From: Pseudomonadota bacterium | Lineage (GTDB): Bacteria > Pseudomonadota > Gammaproteobacteria > Steroidobacterales > Rariloculaceae | Length of the DNA: 10,806 nt | Assembly: GCA_009843005.1 (NCBI GenBank) | Contig: VYEH01000086.1 | Location: forward strand, 1-10,806 | Direction of reading: 5' to 3' | In this document: one piece after another, positions 1-8,537 of the stretch | Numbering within the stretch: position 1 is the stretch's first letter | Layout of the letters: every line of letters begins with the position of its first letter | Notes under the pieces: generated by a model | What the model was told of the DNA's origin: nothing | Database searches by the model: none | The model's input: the letters and a program-made list of their open reading frames with translations, nothing else | Made by a program: the position numbers and the translations under genes

Positions 1-999
1 CGCCTCGATCGCGGCGCAACGCCCCATGAGTGCATCGAACGGCTCGCTCTCGTCCAGCAGCATGCCGTCCGCCAGCATTCTCGCGTAATCGTCCGCGAGC
101 ACCCCATGCGCGGCTCCGGAGGGCACCAGTTGAAGACCGCCGGACACCGCCGCCTCATAATCGATCCGCTGGCCTGAGGCATCGTTCTCCCTGAAGAAAA
201 TCGCCTTGTGTCGGGCGACCGAAAGCGCGAGATCGCGGTCGGCCAGGGCATTCGCCGCAATTCCGGCCTCATCGAGACGCGCAAGATCGTGCCAGTGTCG
301 CGACAGACGCTCGCCCCGCCTCCGTTGTTGACGGCAATACACGTGAACGGCCGTCGCTTTCTCCCAGAAGGTGCGTTCCGCCAGCATAACGCTGGTACGC
401 GCTTCGGGAAAGATCAGGCCAGGCATGTGTGGCGCCGCGTCGCATGCGACAGTCCTGCTCGCATTCGGCTCGCCTGTGGACCGTGCGCCGAACTCCAGTT
501 TGACCTCAGGACGCACGAAATCCGTCTCCTCGAACAATGGCTCGTAACCAATATATAGTCGGTCCCCGTCCGCACGCACCCGGCCGGCGAAACCCGCACC
601 TGCGAGCGCATCCTGAACGAGCGGCAGGGCTTCACTGACGACCCACGCGGCAAGACGGGCACGAATCGCACGCGTCCAGCGCTTTTCCTGACTGCGTGTT
701 GGCGGCAGCGCTTCCTCGCCGGCGCCGGCTACCAGATCCGGGGCGAATGCCCGGATGTCATACGTGACGTCCACATCTTCCGAGAAGCGCCGGATCGCCC
801 GCCAGACCTTGGACAGCGACGTACCGCCCTTGAATATCAAATGTTGGCCGAAAGGCGCGCCGAACAAGGCGTTGAGCGCCGCCACTACCCAGATATCCTT
901 CTCCAACAGATGCGCCTTGTGAACGCTCGCGCGTTCCACCACCTCCAGAACGTCGCGACGGTCGATGTCCGACAGGTCCTGGTAACGCGTTTCAGCCAT
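1..999 (-). CDS. AbiEii/AbiGii-family nucleotidyltransferase toxin (3' end outside window)
   Basis: Toxin half of an AbiE-type (type IV) toxin-antitoxin or abortive-infection pair. Family members are DNA polymerase beta-like nucleotidyltransferases that stop growth when not countered by the antitoxin. The frame is open for 333 codons from the ATG at 999 to base 1, so the C-terminus lies outside the window. Seen directly: KGGTSLSK at residues 57-64 and FSEDVD at 72-77, giving the Gly-Gly-Thr-Ser loop and the Asp-x-Asp (D75, D77) metal-binding pair. A RTFWEKA motif at 209-215 is typical of the family, and SRHWHDL follows it. The start overlaps the antitoxin stop by 8 bp (ATGGCTGA), and no Shine-Dalgarno sequence precedes it, so translation is probably coupled to the antitoxin. 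Families are usually about 290-350 residues, so little should be missing. The family call is firm; phage defence as its role is inferred. Confidence 0.9.
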   Translation of the reverse strand, partial: MAETRYQDLSDIDRRDVLEVVERASVHKAHLLEKDIWVVAALNALFGAPFGQHLIFKGGTSLSKVWRAIRRFSEDVDVTYDIRAFAPDLVAGAGEEALPPTRSQEKRWTRAIRARLAAWVVSEALPLVQDALAGAGFAGRVRADGDRLYIGYEPLFEETDFVRPEVKLEFGARSTGEPNASRTVACDAAPHMPGLIFPEARTSVMLAERTFWEKATAVHVYCRQQRRRGERLSRHWHDLARLDEAGIAANALADRDLALSVARHKAIFFRENDASGQRIDYEAAVSGGLQLVPSGAAHGVLADDYARMLADGMLLDESEPFDALMGRCAAIEA

Positions 1000-1588
1000 G
1001 CACGAGTCGGGCGCTTACGGGCTCGGCCATCCAGTTCGGCATCAATGCCCGCGCCGCGGACAACTCTTCAAGGTCTTCCGGGGAGAGCGTCGGCAGAACC
1101 TCTTCGAGACCGTACTCGACTTCTTCGGGGCCGAGCCATGCCAAAGCCCGGATCAGCTTTCCCGCCTTACGGTGCGGCGCTGCCAGTTGCCAGCGCGGAG
1201 CATGACGCAGTTCGACCGTGTGCGCCCCGAAGTGCAATCGCTTGCTGGGGCCGGAAGTCAGATAAACCATCCGAACCGGATTTTGGGCGGTCAGCCCGAG
1301 GCTGTTGGCCGCTGCCCCGCCGCACGGCACGATTGTCTCGCCCCACAACGCCGAGAGTGTGGCAAGCGCCTTGCCGATCCGGGGCCCGCGCACCCCGAAA
1401 CGGGTTTCGACGGGGCGCATGTAGACGCCCTGGCAGATGCGCATGAGTTTGCCCGAACGTGCGAGGCGCGACAGCGCCTGATCGATCGCCGCCCGATTTC
1501 CAAGGTGAAGCAGCCCGCCCGGAGACAGTGGCGAAGCCTCCGGAAGGCCTTCGGCATACTCCATGATGCGTTGTGGAAGGCTGCGCAT
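992..1588 (-). CDS. AbiEi-type antitoxin / transcriptional autoregulator (DUF6088-like)
   Basis: A 198-residue partner of the downstream AbiEii toxin. The N-terminal third (about residues 1-60) reads as a winged helix: RAAIDQALSRLARSGKL leads into the wing motif RICQGVYMRP, the pattern of AbiEi/DUF6088 antitoxins. The middle carries the conserved stretches PCGGAAANSLGL and VYLTSGPSKRLHFG, then VELRHAPRW. In characterised AbiE pairs the AbiEi protein both neutralises the toxin and represses its own promoter, and gene order here is the usual antitoxin-first. The ATG at 1588 is preceded by GGAG with a 7-nt spacer, a good start. The last codons contain the toxin ATG (8-bp overlap), so the two genes form one operon. 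The family assignment is by recognised motifs; regulation is inferred from the family and from the repeats ahead of the gene. Confidence 0.9.
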   Translation of the reverse strand: MRSLPQRIMEYAEGLPEASPLSPGGLLHLGNRAAIDQALSRLARSGKLMRICQGVYMRPVETRFGVRGPRIGKALATLSALWGETIVPCGGAAANSLGLTAQNPVRMVYLTSGPSKRLHFGAHTVELRHAPRWQLAAPHRKAGKLIRALAWLGPEEVEYGLEEVLPTLSPEDLEELSAARALMPNWMAEPVSARLVHG

Positions 1589-1607
1589 GACCGATCTCCA
1601 GCCGCAG

Positions 1608-1630
1608 TGTCAGAACGATAATTGTCAGAA
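1608..1630 (-). promoter_or_regulatory. Direct-repeat operator candidate of the AbiE operon
   Basis: Two perfect 8-bp direct repeats, TTCTGACA on the minus strand, lie at 1630-1623 and 1615-1608. They are spaced 15 bp start to start, about one and a half helical turns. They sit between the TATAAT box and the antitoxin start, where a bound repressor would block initiation or early elongation. AbiEi proteins are known to bind repeats in their own promoter, although the studied cases use inverted repeats. The repeats are seen directly; their use as an operator is inferred. Confidence 0.5.
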
Positions 1631-1634
1631 TACC

Positions 1635-1640
1635 ATTATA
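1635..1640 (-). promoter_or_regulatory. Promoter -10 element of the AbiE operon
   Basis: A perfect TATAAT on the minus strand lies 46 nt upstream of the antitoxin ATG, in an AT-rich patch that stands out from its surroundings. No convincing -35 hexamer is visible 16-18 bp upstream (CGAATC at the 17-bp position). Transcription would begin at about 1625-1628, inside the first TTCTGACA repeat. Confidence 0.5.
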
Positions 1641-1667
1641 CAACCCGGGAAGAACCCGATTCGGGGG

Positions 1668-1689
1668 GGTTCGGCGGCGGTCCCGAACC
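1668..1689. other. Hairpin in the gap behind the IS/receptor scar
   Basis: GGTTCGG and CCGAACC form 7-bp perfect arms around an 8-nt loop. There is no T-run on either side, so it is a weak terminator candidate at best for minus-strand reading out of the broken gene. The rest of 1641-1772 shows no gene or other structure that I can support. Confidence 0.25.
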
Positions 1690-1772
1690 GCCCAGTGCCG
1701 GTGGCGTCAGCGCGCCGGACCTCACTGCATCCGCCGGCAACGAATCGGCTGGAATCGGACTTCGAGTCGTCC

Positions 1773-2183
1773 CTACCGGGCAGAGCTCGGCCACCACTCG
1801 ATCGCATCCTCGTACCGCGACCGCCGCGAGCGCCCCAGCGACGGCCGCATCCGGTAGCTTTTGCCCCGGATGTTGACGATATGGCAGTGGTCCAGTAGTC
1901 GGTCGATCAGCGCCGCGGCCATGACCTCGTCGCCCAGCACGACCAGCAGCGCGTGACGCCGGCCCCATGGCAATCGGAACGTGCCGAAGTCCACCACGAC
2001 CTCTTCGATGACCGCCACGCCGGCGCCGGTTTCCACGCCCTGGGCGCGGGCGTCGAAAGCGGGAATCGTTGCGGCAAGCAACAGCCCGGCCACCAGCCGG
2101 GCGCCCGTCCCCGTGCGATCGACACGGAAACCGGGGTCGTCGCGGGTGATTGCGGTACACGTTCGTCGGACGTAGTCGTTCAT
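1773..2183 (-). pseudogene. Chimeric reading frame with a TonB-dependent-receptor-like 5' end
   Basis: An ATG at 2183, preceded by GAAGGGG, opens a 136-codon frame ending at the TAG at 1775-1773. Residues 1-64 look like the start of a TonB-dependent receptor: a charged N-terminus, a hydrophobic run ending ATIPAFDARAQ (signal-peptide-like), then VIEEVVV. The last resembles the TonB box LEEVVVVGTR of the intact receptor at 5834. Instead of a plug domain, the frame continues into IS21 transposition-gene scraps and an unrelated tail. The simplest reading is a receptor gene truncated by an IS21-type element that later collapsed by deletion. Alternatively, VETGAG...VVVDFG may all belong to IstA, whose integrase domain begins similarly, and the receptor likeness is chance. 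The frame upstream (2184-2429) stays open with a GTG at 2429 but resembles nothing. Confidence 0.45.
1845..1991 (-). mobile_element. IS21-family remnant: IstA scrap joined to the IstB C-terminus
   Basis: On the minus strand the frame reads GDEVMAAALIDRLL, then DHCHIVNIRGKSYRMR (1934-1845). This is the characteristic C-terminal end of IstB, the AAA+ helper ATPase of IS21-type elements. Directly before it (1991-1935) comes DFGTFRLPWGRRHALLVVLG, which resembles the start of the integrase (rve) domain of the partner transposase IstA, including its first catalytic Asp. In an intact element these pieces are separated by the rest of istA and most of istB, so an internal deletion appears to have fused them in frame at the glycine. 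No intact terminal repeats were found. The IstB match is strong by eye, the IstA match moderate. The piece is not functional. Confidence 0.65.
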
Positions 2184-2432
2184 GGCCCCTTCAACTGTTC
2201 TACAGCCGGAATCGACAGACACGTCTGCAACGCCACACCGTACCATCGCACAACCCGCTTGCGGCACGTACCAATGCGTTTCGGGATCGTGGCGCGGTTG
2301 TCCCTTGCCCGGAATCGCGTACTCACCGTGCCTGGATTCGAAGAAACTCGTCTGCGAGGTTCGCACGAACGATTGTTTCATGAAGACGTCGCGTGACGAC
2401 CATGCCGGTGCCTCCGCCGCCCCGTACACGGT

Positions 2433-2558
2433 TCACGGCGTCGGGCGATGGTCGTCCTCGTCCTCACGCGTTCGTACGACGGATCGGTACAGAATGAACG
2501 CGGCGCCGGCAAGTATGAAGCCGGTTGCAATGAGAACCAGAGAGAACTCTTCACTCAT
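2433..2558 (-). CDS. Small single-pass membrane protein, unknown function
   Basis: A 41-residue frame from the ATG at 2558 to the TGA at 2433. The start has a well-placed ribosome binding site (GAGGAAGAAG, about 6 nt before the ATG). The protein begins MSEEFS, has one clear transmembrane segment of about 20 residues (LVLIATGFILAGAAFILY, about 7-24), then Arg-rich SVVRTR and a highly acidic tail (EDEDDH) ending in PTP. The positive residues directly after the segment suggest an N-out/C-in topology. I do not recognise the family. It is divergent from the TRAP operon, and the chimeric frame follows on the same strand. Good RBS, membrane segment and codon pattern favour a real gene. Confidence 0.55.
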   Translation of the reverse strand: MSEEFSLVLIATGFILAGAAFILYRSVVRTREDEDDHRPTP

Positions 2559-2603
2559 AGATCTTCTTCCTCGAAAAGGTCAAATATGAGTACGGCAGCG
2601 AAC

Positions 2604-2632
2604 ATTGTCCGGAACACCTTCTGGAGGTTCAA
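2604..2632 (-). promoter_or_regulatory. Candidate promoter for the small membrane protein
   Basis: On the minus strand TTGAAC (2632-2627) and GACAAT (2609-2604) are separated by exactly 17 bp. Each hexamer matches 4 of 6 consensus bases. It lies about 45 bp ahead of the 41-codon gene. Moderate to weak evidence. Confidence 0.3.
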
Positions 2633-2723
2633 CCCTACACGGAGATCTGTCGCATAATCTCGTGCCAAAGGTGCCCGAGTTGTGGATATATGGGCGATTT
2701 CCGCTTGTGCGAATTCGGTGGGC

Positions 2724-2729
2724 TACAAT
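2724..2729 (+). promoter_or_regulatory. Candidate -10 element of the TRAP operon
   Basis: TACAAT within GGCTACAATCG, a good sigma-70 -10 match, lies just ahead of the probable dctP start. No good -35 at normal spacing was found (TTGTGC at 2705-2710 is only 13 bp away). If used, transcription would start near 2736 and leave a very short leader before the TTG at 2746. Confidence 0.3.
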
Positions 2730-2745
2730 CGCGCTCATCCGGGTT

Positions 2746-3867
2746 TTGCCAGCGGTTACCGTAATCGACCCCACACGCCGCATCCTGTTGACATCCCTTG
2801 CAGGCACTGCCCTGGCGGCGCCGCTTCTTGCCGGACGGCGGGTTTCCATGGCGGAACCGATCACCCTCCGGTACACGGCTCACGTGCCCAGCTCTCACGG
2901 ACTCTACACACGCGCATTCGTGCCGTTTGCAGAAATGGTGGCGCGCGAGACGGGCGGACGGTTGCGCCTGGAGGCGTACACCGACAGGATGCTTCACGGT
3001 CCCATCGACGGTTTCAAGGCGGCCGTCACAGGCATCACCGACTACACACACGCCTACGGCACCTATCAGCCAGGCAGCTTCAAACTCCTGCACGCGACGC
3101 AACTGCCGTTCCTGTTTCCCACCCCCCAGGTCGCGAGCCTGGTGTTCGAGGAACTCTACCCGCGCTTCTTCAAGGCGGAGTACGAGCACATGGGCGTGTA
3201 TCTGGCGCACGTCGACTGCACGAGCCCGTACAACATCATCTCCAAGACGCCGGTGCGCCGGCTGGAGGACCTGCGCGGCCTGAAGATTCGAGTCACCGGC
3301 GGCCTGACTGCAGACATCTACCGCGAGCTGGGCGCCGTGCCCGTTTCCATTGCCGCCGCGGAGATCTATCCGGCGTTTCAGCGCGGCATCCTCGACGCGG
3401 TTACCCTGTCCCTGGCGGACATGGTGGCCTATCGATTGCAGGAAATCGCCAGCTTCTACACGATCGGCGATATCAACGTCGTGCTGCTGCACTACTGTCT
3501 GAATCCGCGTACGTTCGACGCCCTGCCCCCGGACCTGCGCGAGCAGTTCTACCGTCTGCTCCGGGTTCGCAGCCAGATCGCCGTGCAGAACTATTACACT
3601 GGGCAGGCCTACGAGCGGGCGTTCCAGACACTGGTCGATTCAGGCGTCGAGGTGCTGGAGCTCGACGAGGCAGAGCTCGCCCGGTGGCGCGACCGGGTGA
3701 CGCCGCTAAAGCAACGGTACATCGCCCGCCATGAAGCCGAAGGGTTGCCCGCAGGCGAACTGGTGGAGCGCATGGAAGCGCTCTCCTCGGCCTACGCGTC
3801 GCTCTCCAACGAGCAGATCAACGCCCGGATCAGGGAAACGCCCGTGGAAGGAATCATCGACCTGTGA
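2746..3867 (+). CDS. dctP: TRAP transporter solute-binding protein, DctP family (start uncertain)
   Basis: Periplasmic binding protein that captures a small, usually carboxylated, solute for the TRAP membrane subunits encoded next to it. The frame is open from before 2605 but contains no ATG ahead of the mature protein. The TTG at 2746 is preferred because it gives a compact N-region, a twin-arginine motif TRRILLT (residues 10-16), a hydrophobic run and a plausible cleavage site SMA|EP near residue 36. The GTG at 2707 or TTG at 2605 are alternatives, and the ATG at 2848 would remove the signal. No start has a strong RBS. DctP features: LRYTAHVPSSHG at the mature start, LRGLKIRVTGG with R182, the position that usually pairs with the substrate carboxylate, and EIYPAFQRGILDA (206-218). 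At about 373 residues it is typical or slightly long. The stop overlaps dctQ. The family is sure; the substrate is unknown. Confidence 0.88.
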   Translation: MPAVTVIDPTRRILLTSLAGTALAAPLLAGRRVSMAEPITLRYTAHVPSSHGLYTRAFVPFAEMVARETGGRLRLEAYTDRMLHGPIDGFKAAVTGITDYTHAYGTYQPGSFKLLHATQLPFLFPTPQVASLVFEELYPRFFKAEYEHMGVYLAHVDCTSPYNIISKTPVRRLEDLRGLKIRVTGGLTADIYRELGAVPVSIAAAEIYPAFQRGILDAVTLSLADMVAYRLQEIASFYTIGDINVVLLHYCLNPRTFDALPPDLREQFYRLLRVRSQIAVQNYYTGQAYERAFQTLVDSGVEVLELDEAELARWRDRVTPLKQRYIARHEAEGLPAGELVERMEALSSAYASLSNEQINARIRETPVEGIIDL

Positions 3868-4382
3868 TCCTTGAGATGCTGGATCGCGGATCCGCCCGGG
3901 CGGCGGCGACTCTCTACGCGGTCGGCGTGCGCGCTGCGCTGCCGGCCTTGCTCGCCTTCGTCACGCTCGAGGTGGTGTTGCGCTACGGGTTCAACTCCCC
4001 CCTGCAGTGGAGCCGCGACGTCAACGGCCTGCTGCTACTGGTCACGCTGTTTTCGACGCTGCCCCACGCCTGGGATCGCGGTTTCCACATCCGGATGGAG
4101 ATCGTCCACAGGCGGTTGCGGGGGCGCTGGCGGAGCCTGGCGGATGCGCTCACCGCCCTGGCCGGACTGGTCTTCTTTGGATTGATGAGCATTCAGGCTG
4201 TCAGCTTCGCCCAATACATGTTCGTCACCGGCGAGACTGGTGAGGACCTGAGCGTGGCACTGTGGCCGTTCATGGTTTACGTCGCCGTATGCGGCCTGGT
4301 GCTCTGCGCCCGGCTCGTTGCCAATCCCGAGGCGGCGCACGAGGCCGGCGAGGCTGACGGGGAGTCGGATCAATGGATCTGA
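3864..4382 (+). CDS. dctQ: TRAP transporter small permease subunit, DctQ family
   Basis: Small inner-membrane subunit that pairs with DctM in sodium-driven TRAP uptake. The 172 residues hold four hydrophobic segments at roughly 18-38, 52-70, 93-115 and 131-151, the DctQ layout. Family motifs visible are LEVVLRYGFNSPLQWS after helix 1 and HIRMEIVHRRL in the loop before helix 3. The acidic C-tail ends GESDQWI. The GTG at 3864 overlaps the dctP stop (GTGA); an in-frame ATG lies four codons later at 3876 and could be the true start. The end overlaps dctM by 10 bp, so the three genes are tightly coupled. Confidence 0.9.
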   Translation: MILEMLDRGSARAAATLYAVGVRAALPALLAFVTLEVVLRYGFNSPLQWSRDVNGLLLLVTLFSTLPHAWDRGFHIRMEIVHRRLRGRWRSLADALTALAGLVFFGLMSIQAVSFAQYMFVTGETGEDLSVALWPFMVYVAVCGLVLCARLVANPEAAHEAGEADGESDQWI

Positions 4383-5674
4383 TACTGGTCGGCGTTGCCG
4401 GCGTCGTTTTGCTCCTGGTACTGCTCGTCGTCGGTGTGCCCATAGGGTTCGCCATGGCCTTCACCGGCATCCTGGGGCTGTGGATCGTGGAAGGCGCGGC
4501 GCCCGCCATGGCCCATGCGGCGCTGGTCCCCTGGGAGCATGGGCGGGACTTTATTTTCGTTGCCATCCCGCTGTTCGTGCTCATGGGCCAGTTGTTCTAC
4601 CACGCCGGGCTCGCCGGCGACCTCTACCAGGGGTTGCGCTCGTGGGTGGGGCGGGTGCCCGGCGGACTGGCCATCTCCTCCGTTTTCGCCTGCGGAGGTT
4701 TTGGCGCCGTGACCGGCTCGAGCATCGCCACGGTGGCGACCATGGGCACCATCGTCATGCCGGAGATGCGCCGCTACGACTACGATTCGCGGCTGGCCAC
4801 GGGCGCCCTGGCGGCGTCGGGCACGCTGGGAATACTGATCCCGCCAAGCTTGATATTCATCTTCTACGGTGTCATGACCGAGACATCCATCGGCGCCTTG
4901 TTCATCGCCGGAATCGTCCCCGGCGTGATCACGGCGCTGATGTTCGCCACCATTATTTTCGCCCGCTGCGTGCTCAACCCCTCGCTCGGGCCCAAGGGTC
5001 CGCGTGCAGACGGGCGGCAACGCCTGGTCGCTTTCGGTCGACTGGGACCGGTGGCGGCCCTGTTCCTGCTCATCATCGGGGGCATCTACGCCGGTATCTT
5101 CACGCCCACCGAGGCGGCCGGGATCGGCTGCGCGGGCGTTCTGGTCATGGCGCTGATTCGGCGCAAGCTCAGCATAGCGACCGTCGGGGCCGCATTGCGC
5201 GGGTCGGCGCTGATCAGCGCGATGATCTTCACCATCATCGTGGGCGGCTACGTCGTCGCGCGCTTTCTGGCCGTCACCGGACTGACGGACAGTCTGGTGA
5301 ACCTCATCATCGGCGCCGACCTGGGGCGGGTCGGCTTCCTGCTCATGCTGGTGGCGCTCTATTTCGTGCTGGGCGCGATGCTGGACGTGTTCGGCATGCT
5401 GGTGCTCACCATCCCCTTCATCTTTCCCGTGGTCGGCGAACTGGGCATCGATCCAATCTGGTTCGGAGTCTTCGTCGTGGTGATGGCCGAGCTGGCGCTG
5501 ATCACGCCCCCCATCGGCGCCAACGTGTTCGTGATGCGTCGGGTGGCGCCGGATGTCCCGATGGAGGAGATCTTTCGCGGCGTACTGCCCTTCGTGCTGG
5601 GTGAACTGGCCGTCCTGGCGCTGCTGATACTGTTTCCGGAGACCGCTTTGTGGCTGGTTGGCCGGATGGGTTGA
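4373..5674 (+). CDS. dctM: TRAP transporter large permease subunit, DctM family
   Basis: Large inner-membrane subunit that forms the substrate path of the TRAP transporter. The 433 residues are the normal length for the family and are mostly hydrophobic, with about a dozen membrane segments. Recognised family motifs: GGFGAVTGSSIATVATMG (108-125), the LIPPS hairpin motif at 155-159 followed by FIFYG and GALFIAG, TPTEAAG at 244-250, and LITPPIGANVFV near the C-terminus. The two PP-containing hairpins are the ion- and substrate-binding tips in solved TRAP structures. The ATG at 4373 has GGGGAG eight bases upstream and overlaps dctQ by 10 bp. The gene closes the operon; no strong terminator follows before the receptor gene. 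Confidence 0.95.
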   Translation: MDLILVGVAGVVLLLVLLVVGVPIGFAMAFTGILGLWIVEGAAPAMAHAALVPWEHGRDFIFVAIPLFVLMGQLFYHAGLAGDLYQGLRSWVGRVPGGLAISSVFACGGFGAVTGSSIATVATMGTIVMPEMRRYDYDSRLATGALAASGTLGILIPPSLIFIFYGVMTETSIGALFIAGIVPGVITALMFATIIFARCVLNPSLGPKGPRADGRQRLVAFGRLGPVAALFLLIIGGIYAGIFTPTEAAGIGCAGVLVMALIRRKLSIATVGAALRGSALISAMIFTIIVGGYVVARFLAVTGLTDSLVNLIIGADLGRVGFLLMLVALYFVLGAMLDVFGMLVLTIPFIFPVVGELGIDPIWFGVFVVVMAELALITPPIGANVFVMRRVAPDVPMEEIFRGVLPFVLGELAVLALLILFPETALWLVGRMG

Positions 5675-5765
5675 ACGGCTGCGCGCAGTCGATCGGACAC
5701 GTATCCTGTTACGTGGGCGCTATAAGCATATTTGACATTCTTATGACTGCGGAAAGTAAACCCTA

Positions 5766-5794
5766 TTGGGATTGTTCCGATAGTTTGTTACATT
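5766..5794 (+). promoter_or_regulatory. Candidate promoter of the TonB-dependent receptor gene
   Basis: TTGGGA (5766-5771) and TACATT (5789-5794) are separated by 17 bp in an AT-richer gap. Each hexamer matches 4 of 6 consensus bases. A second possible -35, TTGACA at 5732-5737, is perfect but has only a poor partner (GTAAAC) 18 bp downstream. The position directly before the palindrome at 5796 makes the first pair the better candidate. Confidence 0.35.
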
Positions 5795-5795
5795 G

Positions 5796-5810
5796 CGGCG
5801 TGTCACGCCG
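5796..5810. promoter_or_regulatory. Palindromic operator candidate ahead of the receptor gene
   Basis: CGGCGTG-T-CACGCCG is a perfect inverted repeat with 7-bp arms and a single central base. The one-base centre makes an RNA hairpin unlikely and a dimeric regulator site more likely. It begins 2 bp after the candidate -10 box and ends 23 bp before the receptor ATG, covering the expected transcription start. That is a repressor position. No regulator gene is present in the window. Confidence 0.45.
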
Positions 5811-5833
5811 TTATTTATTTAGGGGAGAATCCC

Positions 5834-8488
<2,655 letters not shown>

Positions 8489-8497
8489 CCGGGCGCC

Positions 8498-8529
8498 GCC
8501 GGCCGGGCTCCATTCGGGGTCCGGCCGGC
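8498..8529. terminator. Shared hairpin between convergent genes
   Basis: GCCGGCCGG (8498-8506) and CCGGCCGGC (8521-8529) are perfect 9-bp arms. The intervening bases continue pairing (one G-T wobble, then CTCC against GGGG with one more G-T) down to a 4-base ATTC loop, a stem of about 14 bp. It lies between the stops of the convergent receptor and DUF6152 genes and could serve both. There is no T-run on either strand, so it is either a U-less terminator or an mRNA 3'-end stabiliser. Confidence 0.55.
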
Positions 8530-8537
8530 GACGGCGT

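Noticed and set aside
998..1621. Plus-strand frame opposite the antitoxin
   Set aside because: Antisense to a clear DUF6088-like antitoxin and without its own family likeness.
2635..3734. Long frames on both strands within dctP (2635-3492 minus, 2682-3734 plus)
   Set aside because: Shadows of the DctP frame, with no recognisable domain or start signal.
4318..5604. Plus-strand 428-codon frame overlapping dctM
   Set aside because: It is an out-of-frame reading of dctM, rich in Arg, Gly and His; the dctM frame carries clear family motifs.
5679..5688. CTGCGCGCAG palindrome just after dctM as a terminator
   Set aside because: Self-complementary without a loop and with no T-run; too weak to call.
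5732..5761. Perfect TTGACA at 5732 as the receptor -35 box
   Set aside because: Only GTAAAC or AGTAAA lie at -10 distance; the TTGGGA/TACATT pair downstream is better placed.
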